From: Blastomyces gilchristii SLH14081
Taxonomy: Eukaryota > Ascomycota > Eurotiomycetes > Onygenales > Ajellomycetaceae
DNA length: 64,000 nucleotides
Assembly (NCBI RefSeq): GCF_000003855.2
Contig: NW_003101675.1
Location: 1,472,999 to 1,536,998, forward strand
Direction: 5' to 3'
Shown: one piece after another, positions 9,754 to 21,879 of the stretch
How positions within the stretch are numbered: position 1 is the first letter of the stretch
Layout: the number at the start of each line of letters is the position of its first letter
Program-made: the position numbers and the translations under genes
Notes under the pieces: generated by a model
Seen by the model: only the letters and a program-made list of their open reading frames with translations
What the model was told of the DNA's origin: nothing
Databases searched by the model: none

Positions 9754-12269
9754 ATGTCGACCATCGACCTCCCGCAGTTTGTTCCCACCCCTGTGGAGGA
9801 GATCCCTAACAAGGTCAAGGGAGTCCGCAATACTTTCTTCCTACACAAGACTCGCCCTATCGAGTTCCGGATTCAACAGCTGCGAAAGCTATATTGGGCG
9901 TGAGTGTCTAATTTTTATTTTGACCCCACTTATTTTAATTTTTAATTTTTCTTTCTTCCCCAAATAAATTTTGTTGTCAACTTTAATATCTATCCGTGTC
10001 AAGCTAATTCGTTTCCATCAATTGAATCGACGACAGGCTGAAAGATCGTGAAGATCAAGTCGCGGAGGCACTTCGTCTGGATTTGGGGAAGCCAAAATAT
10101 GAAGCCTACGTATCAGAAATCGGAATGGTGGAGAATGACATCGTCTTCGTTCAGAAGAACGTGGCCAAATGGGCCAAAGATGAGAAAGCGCAGGATGTCG
10201 ACTTGCCCTTCACGTTGATGAAGCCGACAATCAGAAAGGACCCCTTGGGTTGCGTTCTTGTAATCGGGTAAGCTGCGTACGGAAGAAAAAAAACATACAT
10301 CTCCCCACCCCCCGCCTCCGCTAAAGACATACGTTCGGCGTGTGAACTAATAAAATGGAACGTCCCCTAACTTTTTTCCTTTTTATACAGAGCCTTTAAT
10401 GTTCCATTTGGCCTGACACTTGGTCCATTAATTGGTGCCATCGCGGCAGGAAATACCGTCGTGGTTAAACCCAGCGAAACATCCCCCAACTGCGCCGCTG
10501 TCCTGGGAGAAATCATTACAGCTGCGTTCGATCCAGATGTTGTCACTGTCATCCAAGGAGGCGTTCCGGAAACCCAGGCTCTTCTAAGCGAACGTTGGGA
10601 TAAAATCTGCTTCACTGGCAGCGCAACCGTGGGTCGCATTGTTGCCAAAGCGGCCGCTCCCAACTTGACCCCAGTTCTCCTTGAGCTTGGTGGCCGCAAC
10701 CCAGCATTCATCACCAAGAAAGCTAACTTGAGACTGGCTGCAAGGCGGCTATTATGGGGTAAAACTTTCAACGCTGGTCAAATTTGCCTGTCGCAAAACT
10801 ACATACTTGTCGATAAAGAGGTGGTGTCACAGCTGGTGACGGAGTTTGGCAAGGCGTGGAAGGAATACTACCCAGATGGCGTGAAGGCGTCCCCTGACTA
10901 CTGCCGTATCGTTAGTGATGCCGCTTTCCGCCGGGTTAAAGGCATGATTGATAGCACAAATGGCAAGATTCTGCTCGGAGGCACAATGGATGAGAAAGAG
11001 CGGTTTATCGAGCCGACTTTGGTCCAGGTCGACTCTGCGGACGATCCTCTTGTTCGCCAGGAGACCTTCGGTCCAATTATTACGCTTTTGCCTGTGAACA
11101 ATCTCGATGAAGCGATCAGAATCGCGAATGACGTTGATAGCACTCCGTTGGCTATTTACCCATTTGGAACGAAGCAGGAGGTCGAAAAGGGTACGTTCTT
11201 TTTATATTCACTACCAACCCCCCACCGTCCTCCTCCCCAAAAAGACCCTTGTTCTTTCGCTTTATATCCCCGAATTTCTAAAATCATAATTAAGACTAAT
11301 ATAAAATTCCTCCCGTAGTCCTATCCGCCGTTCGCTCCGGAGGCGCAACCATCAACGATTCCTTCATGCACGCTAGCATCCCAACCTTACGTTCGGCGGT
11401 GTCGGTGAGAGTGGAACCGGCTGCTACCACGGGCGAAGCAGCTTCGACTCCTTTGTGCACCGACGGTCGATCGCCGCCACACCAGGCTGGGTCGAGCGCG
11501 TCCTCTCTGTTCGATACCCACCATACGCTGGCAAGTTGCAGAAGACGCTCAAGTCCAACGCCGTAGCGCCCAATTTCGATCGGAATGGGAAGACGACGAC
11601 GGGCCTTTTGGGCTGGATTGTTTGGTTTGTTACGTTTGGCGGGGCTAATAAGTCTGGGGCGAGTCGTGCGGCTGTTGCGGCTATTGGTTAGTGAAATTCT
11701 CCTTATCTTTTCCACTATCTTCTTCGAAGTTCATTTGCTCCTTTTTTTTAACTTTTTGTTTTCTATTTTGTCATTTTCTATACCCCATTCACAATTCGAC
11801 TTCAACTTATCCGAACTCTTGCCATATATATGCCAACCTGTTACGTTTTTCGAACTAGACTCGAAGCCAAAGAACTCCACTTAAATAAGCCCCCATCCCT
11901 CTCACGATGTTTATCATCACCCATATTCCTGTTCCCCTTGGTCCCCTTTCTGTACCGGTTCATTTCCGACCATTCCCTTTAATACTCTTCTTGTACATCA
12001 CCTACTACATCATGTACATCCCAGTCTCTTTGCCCTATATATTTTTTTCTCTCTTATTTGTTGAAACCTCGATACCCAATATTTCACCCAGCACAAGAAG
12101 CCCCAAGAGCAAAAAAAACACAATACTCGCTCTTATCTTTCCTTAAACTATCTCCTCTTTACCATCACCAATGAATATCCCCCTTCACTAACAAAAATAA
12201 TTTTCATGAAAAAAATATCTAGCCGCCATCGCTATCAACTACTACATCAAGCGCGGAGCCAACCTCTGA
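9754..12269 (+). CDS. Fatty aldehyde dehydrogenase (ALDH3/Hfd1-like), frameshifted
   Basis: Exons are 9754-9899, 10037-10267, 10391-11190, 11319-11686 and 12223-12269. All four introns start GT and end AG, and the phases fit. The product oxidises long-chain fatty aldehydes to fatty acids with NAD(P)+. Family landmarks: VVVKPSE, FTGSATVG (nucleotide-binding loop), LELGGRNP with catalytic Glu224, and FNAGQICLS with catalytic Cys258. The Glu-Cys spacing of 34 fits ALDH3. The C-terminus has two hydrophobic stretches (about residues 488-499 and 508-524), typical of membrane-anchored Hfd1/ALDH3A2 enzymes of ER, lipid droplets or mitochondrial outer membrane. Spliced length is 1,592 nt, one short of a full frame. 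The break lies at 11390/11391, where CCAACCTTAC runs into GTTCGGCGG; beyond it the frame continues FGGVGESGTG...SFDSFVH. Allowing for that base gives 530 residues. It could be a sequencing error or a real null allele. Intron 4 is long (536 bp). Confidence 0.9.
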
Positions 12270-12475
12270 AACCAGAAGCAGAAAAACTGTTTTAGCGATA
12301 TAAAACAGTATCATTATAGTATACAAGAACAATTTCACCAGCTTCTCCCGATTCATAATGCTGCGACCGTTTTCTACTTTTACCATGTTAAAATACATTA
12401 CTCTTGTACATGTACGTGTACATCTTATGGAAATCGTTTCTTTTCTTTCTTTCTTTCTTTCTTTTTCACATGCAC
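12270..12475. other. 3' flank of the aldehyde dehydrogenase gene
   Basis: About 200 bp of balanced-composition DNA after the stop codon, ending in a (TTTC)n microsatellite (about 12438-12464). No gene seen. It ends abruptly at the TGTTAAAT start of a retroelement LTR. Confidence 0.6.
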
Positions 12476-13116
12476 TGTTAAATCAGTTAGCAACTGTTAT
12501 TATACAATAAAGATAATTTCTAATCTGATGATCTTGAGAGCATCAGAACTATGCTTTTAAAGAGAAGAATATTATCATATCTCTGATTATGTCAAGACTC
12601 TGTTACAGCTTCACACAGTTTATCACTTCTCTGTGAATAATTTCATTCATTCTGTAGGTCATTCAAACCAGTTTTCAATCACTCTATGATATTACTCAGA
12701 TACAATATAAGAGAATTTGATTGATAACTATAAGAATCTCACTTCTATACAAGGTCAGCAGATTGCTTCTTTCATAGCAGTGAGATATCACTGAGATATC
12801 ACTCTGACTATTCTCACTTATAGAATAGAAGAAGAATATTTACTCATTATCTATATAGAATAACTAGATGCTGACTCTCTATCAAAGAAGTCAGTGATTC
12901 ATTTTCTTCTACTGAGAATATATACAAGAGTTACTGCAATTCTTATACAATCTTCTTAGCATACTAAGTACTACATCTATGATATTCTTGCAATAACTCT
13001 GTAGCTTATGAGCTCACTATTTAATCAAGATAATTAAGTCTACTTATACAGCTTCTCTAGATAACTACCTATATAATATCACTGATTAGTAACCGCTTCG
13101 GTTCCGTCATGTTACA
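12476..13116 (+). mobile_element. Solo LTR of Gypsy-3
   Basis: This 641-bp sequence is the reverse complement of the LTR at 22794-23437 and, in part, of the one at 30068-30614. It begins TGTTAAAT and ends CCGTCATGTTACA, the usual TG...CA form. No internal Gypsy-3 sequence is attached, and the immediate flanks do not give a convincing 5-bp duplication, so it may be a recombination relic rather than a simple solo LTR. Its last ~40 bp (13080-13116) keep several CpGs, unlike the rest. Confidence 0.75.
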
Positions 13117-13546
13117 CTTACTCTTTGACTACTCGGATTCTGATTGAGCAGGTCTCTTGAATGATGATAGAAAATCAATATTCAGTTATATATTTAAGTT
13201 TATAAGCAGTCTGATTTCATGATATTCAGTAAAGCAGTCTTGCATATCTCTAAGTTCTAATAAGACTAAATATATGACTCTTAGTAAGACAGTTCACAAA
13301 GTAACATGAATTTAAAATCTTATAATTGAGCTTAGCTTTATCATCACATCTCTGATATGAATTCTAACTGATAATAAGAATATTATAGATTTTACAAAGA
13401 GAACAGTTATTACAGTCTGAAGTAAGTATATTAATACATGTTTTCATTTTTCATATTAACAGTTGCATCAGAGAGTCATCAATTTGAAATATTTTTTATC
13501 ACTTAGATGATAGCAGATGAACTCACTAAATCTCTAGATATTATAG
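13117..13546 (+). pseudogene. Ty1/copia RNase H fragment (left part)
   Basis: The frame reads DYSDSD-stop-AGL, a mutated form of the copia RNase H opening GYSDADWAG. It continues with CISLSS near 13240, a DNKN-type motif near 13375, and an HFSYQQLHQRVINLKY...ADELTKSL ending (about 13445-13535), the standard copia C-terminus. Stops are mostly TGA or TAG at Trp/Arg positions. It is interrupted by Gypsy-1 copy A and picks up for a few codons after 21797. Everything 5' of RNase H is absent; the solo LTR abuts it. Confidence 0.8.
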
Positions 13547-13713
13547 TGTGGTTCGGAAGAACGTACAATCATCGGATAATAACGCGGCCGCTTCCGAACT
13601 TGCTTACAAATGTAAAGGGGCCATAGCAGCCACTAATTAATTTAGTGTACAATATATAAGAAGTCAGTGTACGCCTGTAATCATATGCTGACTCAAGCAA
13701 TCTTTGAATCACA
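13547..13713 (+). repeat. Gypsy-1 copy A, 5' LTR
   Basis: 167 bp from TGTGGTTCGG to TTTGAATCACA. It holds a TATATAAG box (about 13653-13660) followed at once by a potential hairpin. Less mutated than its partner at 21627 in the first half, where AACGCGGCCGC is retained. Confidence 0.92.
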
Positions 13714-14169
13714 TCTGATAGCATGTCTAAAAACTGGTGAGAAGTGCAGACTTCTTCAGAGTGTGATAATTCTGTCTACAAAGTGATTTATAGTTATTAT
13801 ATCAGTGTGATTCTAGAACATCTTAAAAAATAGTATATAAAGAATGATAAGTAAAAGAGTATCTGATTAATACTACTTTGCTTATTGAGAAAAAACTTCA
13901 CACTCAGATGAATGCTATGTATGTGAATAGATAAGATGTAAGAAAGAGAATGAGAGTAGTAAATCAGATTTAAAGAAGTTCACTTTCTACTTAAAAGAAG
14001 AATAAAAAGAGAGAATGATTATCATCAAAGTTATACAATAATAACAGAAATTATATAATAATATAGTAATATAATAATATAGTAATATAATGATAGACAT
14101 TATATAATCAATGAGAAATCACTGAAATGAATATCTTTTCTAGTTAATATAAATAATACTCTTCTCTGC

Positions 14170-15540
14170 TATCTGAACTGAAAGATATGCAGAATCTCTC
14201 AGAGAGTTAATTTAAAGTAGTAAGAAAAACAGTTAAAACTACTGAACTGGAATTGAAGCTCTGTATATATATAAGAATTCTAAATAAGATCAAGGTCTTG
14301 TATACACAGTAGCAGATCAAGACAGAAGTTAAATAACAATTGATATTCATAGTAAATTAAGTATTCACTATAAAGAGCTTCACTGATGCAATCATCATCA
14401 TTAATAAGAATAGAGAAAACCAGATCTTAGATCTGTAGTGAGAGAACAAATATTTACACAGACAGATAACTACACTGAATCTGAAGATTTTATTACAATT
14501 ATTCATAATCTCTTCAGAAGTATATATATTATCAGAGACTGATGCATAGAATGAGAATCTGAGTATAAAATATATCAAGCTGAAAGATCTGTCTGAGTTA
14601 TTAAGCTTCAATAATAACTGAAAAAATGATGCTGTAATCAGCTGACTAAGTCAGATGTAATTATATTATCAGATTGAATATGAACTCACAGATAGACAGT
14701 TAACAGAATTTTAACAAGTCTTAAGATCTGCTACATTTCTACATGAAAAAGCAAAATCATTATAAATAACTGATAAAAAGATAAATCTCACAGATCTGAA
14801 GTAATATTCATTCTTATAAATATGAAATAAGTTTTTCAAATAAATCTTACACAACTTTGAGAAAGTAAATATATGAGATAAGTATTATGAATACTTCACT
14901 GAGTGTAGATAAGTAAGTAATCTTATATTATATTTCACACACTTCAGCTTATACTATCTTGTGTTAAATAAAGAGCTTTTAATATCTTTCTGTTTACAGA
15001 TCTTCATTCATGATCTTACATCTGAGTTAAGAGTGAAATGAAAATACTTAATCTCATAATCAGATATAGTGAAAGAAGTATACAATATTCTTATTATACA
15101 GAAACAAGTAAGTCAATTATAATAGAAAATACTGTAATCAAGTATATCTCAGTAGAGAATAGATAATCAGACTTCTATGATACAAGTTATATATCTGAAT
15201 GTAATGAATCTAGATCTGAATGTTATTACTAAAGCACTGAATTTTCTGAAAAAGAAATTCTCTAAGTGAAAATCTTAATATTATAAGCATTGAGCTTACT
15301 TCAACTGTAAATATCAAAATCATAGTATAAAAGATTGCATTCAGTATACACAGTCAAGAGAAGTAAGAGAGTTAAAAAACTAGCAGAATCAGTGAGCTTG
15401 AAGACACTCACTAATATTCTATAAAAAGTCTTCAAAGTGAAAGAGATGCTCATGTTAGATGACTCTCTGAATTCTATAAATATCAAGAGAAAGCAGGCTT
15501 CTGAATGAGATGCAGGTGAGAATAATGAAGCAGATACTCA
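14170..15540 (+). pseudogene. Gypsy-1 copy A gag
   Basis: A degenerate capsid-like frame can be followed with many stops. Near 15300-15350 it includes a zinc-knuckle remnant, YFNCKYQNHSIKDC, in which the first cysteine of the C-x2-C-x4-H-x4-C motif has become Tyr. It is followed directly by the protease-pol region. In copies B and C the same gag lies near 45.6-47.4 kb and 60.5-62.7 kb. Edges are approximate. Confidence 0.65.
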
Positions 15541-15589
15541 TCTCAATATCTTAAGATCTGAAATGTTAATATATAAGAGACACTTGAGT

Positions 15590-18500
15590 AAGAATTGAGA
15601 GATAACTGTAAAAGTATTAGCAGACACAGAAGTTTCTATATAATATATTAATGATTATATAATCTGAAGCCTGAAAGAGATTCACTGAGTGAAGAATTCT
15701 CAATATATAAGATTATCTGATAACTGATATTTGATATTATCTACAAGAGTAAGAGTTCTCTTACACTTCAGAGAATAATCTTGCTATACTTGAGTGTGAG
15801 AGCTGTAGAACATGAAATATAATTTTATTCTTAAACTTGATTGATTTCAAAGATTCAATTCACAGATTCAATAATATACATGTTATATACAGTTGACTGA
15901 TAGACAGAGAATGATTCATACAATTCTATCAACTGATATAAGAAGAACATTTCACACTTCTGATATAAAAGAGTTAAATCTGCTTATACACTAATAAGTA
16001 AAGAGAATAATTTACAAGATTTTATCTGAAAGCATTCTGGATGTTATACAGAACTCAGAAGCAGAGAAAATCAAGATTAAGAATATACAGAAGAACAAGT
16101 GTATAAAGAAGCTTCTGAAGAAGTATGAGAAGATCTTCTGAACAGATCTTTCACTGAAATTGTCATCAGAATGAGAATTCATATATCAGATTAACATAGA
16201 GAATGTAAAATAAATCAATCAGAATGCATACTCTCTGTCACAAATGTATCTTGAAGAACAGAAGTATTAGATCACAGACCTTCTAGAACATGATCTTATA
16301 TAACTCTTATTAAGTGTATAAGACTTTTCAGTTCTATTTGTGAAAAAGATAGATAAGAAGTGACAGATGTGTATTGATTATTAAGCACTTAACAAGCTTA
16401 TAATCAAGAATGAATATTCATTATCATAGATTCAATAACAGTTGAATACAGTTGAAAATATCTGATATCTATTAAAGATTAATCTTCTCTCAGAATACTG
16501 ACAGATTCATGTAGATGAACTGTCAGTTTCACAAACTGTGTTTAATATATAATAAAGAAAGTTCAAATTTCTGATAATATTATTCAGTCTGATAAATGCA
16601 TCTATTATCTTTCAAATGATAATAAATACAATTCTTTATAAACAGAATAAAATCTCATATCTTGTATATCTCAATAATATTCTAGTCTTTTCAAACTCAT
16701 ACAATGAATATCTGAAGTATCTTGATAAGATGCTTACAACTCTGACAGAGTATAAGCTCTATATTAAATCAACAAAGTATGTATTTGAAATGAAAGAGTT
16801 AAAGTTTATAGAATATATAGTGAGTGATGACTGTATATATCTCATTCTGAAGAAATTGAATATCATAGCAAATTGATTATAACTGAGAAATATACACTAT
16901 GTATAACAGTTTCTTGAGTTGATCTCATATTATCACAGATTTATCAAGAATTTTGTATGAATATCTGCATCACTCTCAGATCTCTTAAGAGAAATGAATA
17001 CAAATCTGTGAAAGAAGAAGTTTTATTCAATCATCTGAAATACTATGTATGAAGAGGCTTTTCTCACAGTGAGAGAATGTATAACAACATTCTCAGTGCT
17101 TATTTAATCAGATTATAATAAATCCTTCTACATTGAGATAGACACATCTGAATGAGCTATCAGAGACACTCTTTTACAGATGAGTAAGAACAGTAAGCTG
17201 TATTTAATGACATACAATGATAGAAAACTATCAGATGCTGAGCTTAATTACTCAGTACATGAAAAGAAATTGCTAGTGATTAAGCATATACTAACATTAT
17301 GAGATAGATATATTAACAACAGATATACAACAATAGTGATCACAGATTATAAATGTCTTATCTATCTATAATTAACAATAAAACCTTTCAAACACTTAGT
17401 ACATTGAATCTCAGAGTTTTAAGTGTACAATCTTCATATTAAATACTGAAAGAGATTGAATGCTGTAATATCTGATGTAATCAGTCACAGACCTGACTTC
17501 ATGAATGAGAATCCTGCAAATCAGATATAAGAAAAGTTCATATTAAACATGCTGAGAGAGTGTAAGAAATCAGAATAAGTAAACACAATGATCTCTTGCT
17601 TAAAGAATGATAAGATATTGAATGATAAGTGTCTTATGAAAGTAGTAGAAGAGATGCTTCTGAACTTCAAGCTAGAGAAATTGAAAAATGATGTTATGCT
17701 TTATCATAATCTAGAATATGCAGAAGCTCTCTATCTAGAACATTTATTTAAATGTGACTTGATAACTTGTATACACAAGGAATTTAGTCACTTAGAAAGC
17801 TCTGAACTCATGAGTGTACTTGAATCAAGAGTATACTGATTAAGCATGACTGAGAACATTCAGATGTACACTCACAAGTGCCTGAATTATCAGATTGTGA
17901 AAGAAACTAAGAAAGAGTTAGAATACAAGAAAGTACAATATCAGATAAAGTATATAATATAACTGTTTAAACAATGAGAAATGAATCTTATAGATATATT
18001 ACTGTGAATATCAAATGAAAATTGATGAATAATCACTGCTATTGATTATGCTACTGACTGATCAGTTATGAAAGCAGTTTCAGAGATGATAGAGAAGATA
18101 ATAATGAAGTTTCTATATAATGAGATCTATATCAACTATGAAATGTCATATGAGATTCTAACTGATAATGATGTGAATCTTATAGAAGAAGTAGTAAGGC
18201 ATTTTATAAGTCAGTTACAGGTAAGACATTGTAGAATAACATTATATCATTTATAAATAAACAGAAAGATGAAACACTTAAATAAAATCTTGAGCAATAT
18301 GCTGATAAAATATCTAGTGAGTAAGTTTATGAGACTATAAGATGAATATCTCAGACAGATGCTATTGATCACATAGATTCAACAGTATATAGTCTTCAAG
18401 TGTTCATCATTCTATCTGTTATATGAATTGCATCTGCACATTCTGAAGAATGCTTTGAAAAAGGTGAGAAAGAGAACAGCAGTTACAGACACAGTAGTAG

Positions 18501-19456
18501 CAGTTATAAATGCAACAGTTGTAAATGCAGAATCAAGATTGAAAGAGATCAGTCATATACATGCAAAAGCTAATGAGTTACTCCTGAACTGAGCAATTCA
18601 ATTGAAAAGAATATAAGACTCACTAGTTAAGAAATTGAGTCTCAAGATAAGAATATGAGTTCTCATACACAATGAGAGTTCTGAGAAGCTTCAATCTAGA
18701 TGATTTGAGTTATATAAAATACTCAAATCACATTCTCTGAGAATATATACATTGAAAGAATCAGAGAGACAGATCTTATATAACTTAATAAATAATTCAT
18801 GACTTATAAAAGTAAAGATACAAGATCTGAGCAGATTATAATTATTCATAGCACTATTATCAGTACTGAAAAAGAAGAAACTTATAATTAAAAAGTCTCA
18901 CAAAGTAAGAGAAATCATAGATACTTATAAATCAGATGATCTCACTTATTCTGATCTTTTCATAATTATAAGAAAAGAATGAGAAGTAATGAAGAAATCA
19001 GATGAACATCACACTTTAATAAGTGATAAGACTGTAGCTGATTGTATAATAATGCACTGCAGACAGTAGATACAATACAGTAAAGAATAGTCTCAAAGCA
19101 GCAGACTTATATATAAGTCAGATTACAGAAGAAAAAGAAATTCAGAGTTGAATTCAACTGTTTACATCAGTTTAATTACAGAGATTACAGAGGATGAACT
19201 ATCTGAAACATTTATAAACACATGAAATCAAGCTATCTTAATCTCTGAAGATGCTCAGAGATCAGATAAGATTAGTTTTAATAAGCTGTTCACTATAGTG
19301 ATCTGAGTGAGTGAAGAGAGACAGTATAATACATGAGATAGAATTACAAAAGATGAAAGCTGCTGAATCTAGTCATTGAATACTGTACTATATAGAGATT
19401 ATATAAGAGTAGTGACTAGCAGACAAAGAAAAAGTATAAGAAAAGAAAAGAAATAA
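15590..19456 (+). pseudogene. Gypsy-1 copy A pol: protease, RT, RNase H, integrase
   Basis: In order: a protease active-site relic (ADTEVSI, about 15603-15630). RT follows at about 16170-16900, with the open tract 16616-16876 carrying YLNNILVFSN, the YLDD box with both Asp changed to Asn. RNase H lies at about 17090-17420. The integrase zinc region at about 17790-17910 reads FSHLESSELMSVLESRVY followed by CLNYQIVK. The integrase core runs about 18045-18450 (DYATD, then LTDNDVN). A C-terminal region (about 18620-18800) reads WFELYKIL-like, then TLKES. The frame continues with an acidic/basic extension to about 19456. The 17588-17839 and 18068-18256 stretches are the longest open tracts. Loss of the RT aspartates alone would make it inactive. 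Confidence 0.85.
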
Positions 19457-19593
19457 TAAATTAGTCATCAACTGTAAGAGTTAGCTGTAAAAGACAAATA
19501 TTATCATATATATCTCATTCATTTTCATATATTATATATTTAATCTATTTCTAACATCACATCACTTGAAAAACATTAAAAATAAAGAAAATC

Positions 19594-21060
19594 TCAAAAC
19601 TCAAGATCTGTAAGAGATTCAAGAGCTGTAAGCTGCTCTTGTAATAATATCACACATGTCTCTGATTTCTCTATCACTCTGTGTACAACATTAATGTCAT
19701 TTATCACAAGATTGACTGAAATGCTAATATAGAAATGTGTATACATATGCATAGAAAAATTGAAGAAGAGTGTGAAACCTGCAGAATCAGAAGCCAGAAC
19801 AGAGAGAGTGAAGACAGAAGAAATAAAAGAAGAAGAAGATACAGAACTGAATAAATAACAGCAGAAGTCACTCAGAGCTGAATACTTATAATCTGATATA
19901 TACATAATCTTCTCTGTAGAAGAGGAAGAGAAAGTAATGAAAGAAGCTTAAGAGTAGAAGAGAGTAGTCTCAGTGATGTTATTATCTTTGATTAAAATGA
20001 TCTCTAACACTGGAGTAACTAAGAACTATTATTAGTATATAAAACTGCAAAGACAGAGATAATAATTACTGAATAAACATCTGCTGATCTTAGAATTGTA
20101 TATATAATTACAACACATACAAGGCTTCTCAGAAAGAGAGAGAGGAATATGAGAGAATACAGAAAGCAGAATGCAGTATGTGAACAGCTCATTCTCATAA
20201 TAACATCTCAGATAAGATGTATAAGTCACATACTTATAAGTGTAAAAGAGTACAACATTCATATTCTCATTTCTGAAAACACAGATATTTTTTATCTGCA
20301 TTATAAAGTTAAATGACAGATGTCAGAGAATAGGCTGATACAGATCTATCATCTCAAAGAAATTTATCAAAGTGAATATCTCTGTAATATTAAACTTTAC
20401 AGTTATAAAAAGTTTCTTGATATCTATGAACACTATGACTTTGTATATAATAAAACTTATAATGATTTTCTCTAAGAACAGAAAAATCAGCATCAGAAAG
20501 AAAAGATGAAAAAGAAAAAGACTTATAATTTTAATACTGTTGAAAAAGAGAGTGATTTTCTGATACAAATAAATAATTATCTTACTATGAATATTTAAAA
20601 TGAATGTAATAATCAGTGTCTGTGACTGAGCTTCAGATAGTTATATTGTATACAGTCTTTATACAATAAATTATTCTAGAGATTGATAAGAAGAGCAGAA
20701 GTGTATTCACTGAGAAATGTGATTCATTAAGTCTATACAATATCTTCTTGAAATAAGAAGAGCTGATAATGAAAGCAGAGACAGCAGAATCAGAGAGAGC
20801 AGAGATAGTGAAAGTGAGAGAATCAGACACAGAAGCAGAGGTAGTGAGAGTGAGAGAATCAGACACAGAGACAGATGTAGAAGATTGAGAGAAAGCAGCA
20901 GAGAAAGAAACAGAGAAAGTAGAAGAGAATATAAGAGACTCAGTCATACATGACACAGACAATTTCTTCATTATCATGTTCTTCAAGTTCTTGATTAATG
21001 ATTCAATATTGAGTTCACTATTATCAGTAGATGTGAATCTGTCAACATATGAAGATTCTA
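19594..21060 (-). pseudogene. Antisense reading frame of Gypsy-1 (copy A)
   Basis: Opposite to pol, between pol and the 3' LTR, a series of open tracts lies at 20986-20633, 20568-20323, 20301-20032 and 19905-19594. Shared blocks are IESLIKNLKNMIMKKLSV at the start, a Ser/Thr-rich middle, YFKKILYRLNES, an ENELFTYCILLSVF block, and the ending VNLVINDINVVHRVIEKSE...LEF-stop. The same blocks occur in the same order in copy B (33333-34809) and copy C (about 55080-56514). The terminal tract is open here, while copy B has TAA and TGA where copy A has CAA, changes expected of mutated codons. I recognise no domain. The sense strand of the Ser-rich part reads as a Glu/Lys-rich stretch, so coding on the sense strand remains possible. 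Confidence 0.5.
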
Positions 21061-21626
21061 TACAAATAAAAACAAATATATCAGCATCTGTGTTTATGTA
21101 AAATCATGTTAGAAAACACAATCAGAAACTCACTGAGAAGAAAAACAGTTGAGAGTGTATAAGAAGATGAAGAAGATATGCTATTCATGATAATATATTC
21201 TGATAATTGTTAGAAGATAAACAAGTTCTGATCATATTTCATAATGTGTTACACTTACTGCTAATGAACTGTCTGATATGAGCACTATGATAATACTTGT
21301 TATGAAAACAGAGAATCATTGTCAGAAATGTGTACAATGTGATAGATGAACAGATAGAAAAGAGTTGAACAGAAGAAGAGATAGAAATCTTGAATAAGAT
21401 GATAATATTCAATAATGACAATGATAAAGAAGATGACTGAAGAATGAAAAAAGTTAGTGAATAAGTAATGTAATATAGTAAAAGTTTCTTTGTGAGAGTA
21501 TACATAGAACACTAGCTGAATCAGAGATAGGTCACATAATTGCCAACACTAGTAGCACACTAATCTGCATGAAGCTAGAACAGATATCATGATCACATGA
21601 GTGTGACTGAATCTGATGGGGGAGAA

Positions 21627-21793
21627 TGTGATTCAGAGGAATGTACAACTGTCAGATAATAATGCAGCCGCTTCTGAACTTGCTTATGAATGTAAAGAGG
21701 TCATAGCGGCCACTAATTAATTTAGTGTATGATATATAAGAAGCCGGCGTACGCCTGTAATCGTACGCTGGCTCAAGCAACCTTTGAATCACA
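21627..21793 (+). repeat. Gypsy-1 copy A, 3' LTR
   Basis: 167 bp from TGTGATTCAG to TTTGAATCACA, preceded by the polypurine tract. Compared with less mutated copies, TTCGG reads TTCAG, AACG reads AATG and GGGG reads GAGG. A hairpin at 21743-21772 is intact. Confidence 0.92.
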
Positions 21794-21797
21794 ATAG

Positions 21798-21850
21798 TAT
21801 TTGTATAATTGATGATTTTATTAAGTCTTACAGGCGGGAAAGTCAGAAAT
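21798..21850 (+). pseudogene. Ty1/copia fragment, 3' remnant after Gypsy-1 copy A
   Basis: Continuation of the 13117-13546 frame for a few codons past the ADELTKSL ending, then a purine-rich GGCGGGAAAG that may be the old polypurine tract. No 3' LTR follows; LINE-like sequence begins within the next 100 bp. Confidence 0.5.
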
Positions 21851-21879
21851 AGTTAATTTTACATATATATTTAGTTTTG

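Larger units (their letters stand above)
13547..21793 (+). mobile_element. Gypsy-1 copy A: complete Ty3/gypsy element (8,247 bp)
   Basis: Two direct 167-bp LTRs (13547-13713 and 21627-21793) enclose gag, protease, RT, RNase H and integrase in Ty3/gypsy order on the plus strand. A polypurine tract (GATGGGGGAGAA) immediately precedes the 3' LTR. The flanks are ATAG (13543-13546) and ATAG (21794-21797), a 4-bp duplication; copies B and C also have 4-bp flanks. It is inserted in a copia RNase H frame. Coding regions are riddled with stops. About 2.1 kb between the end of the pol frame (about 19456) and the 3' LTR is not ordinary pol; see the antisense frame at 19594-21060. Confidence 0.92.

Noticed and set aside
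10367..10771. 134-codon frame on the minus strand
   Set aside because: Exact shadow of exon 3 of the aldehyde dehydrogenase, which has clear catalytic motifs on the plus strand.
11585..12146. Two plus-strand frames (99 and 79 codons) downstream of exon 4
   Set aside because: They lie in intron 4 and in alternative frames of exon 4, with low-complexity hydrophobic content.
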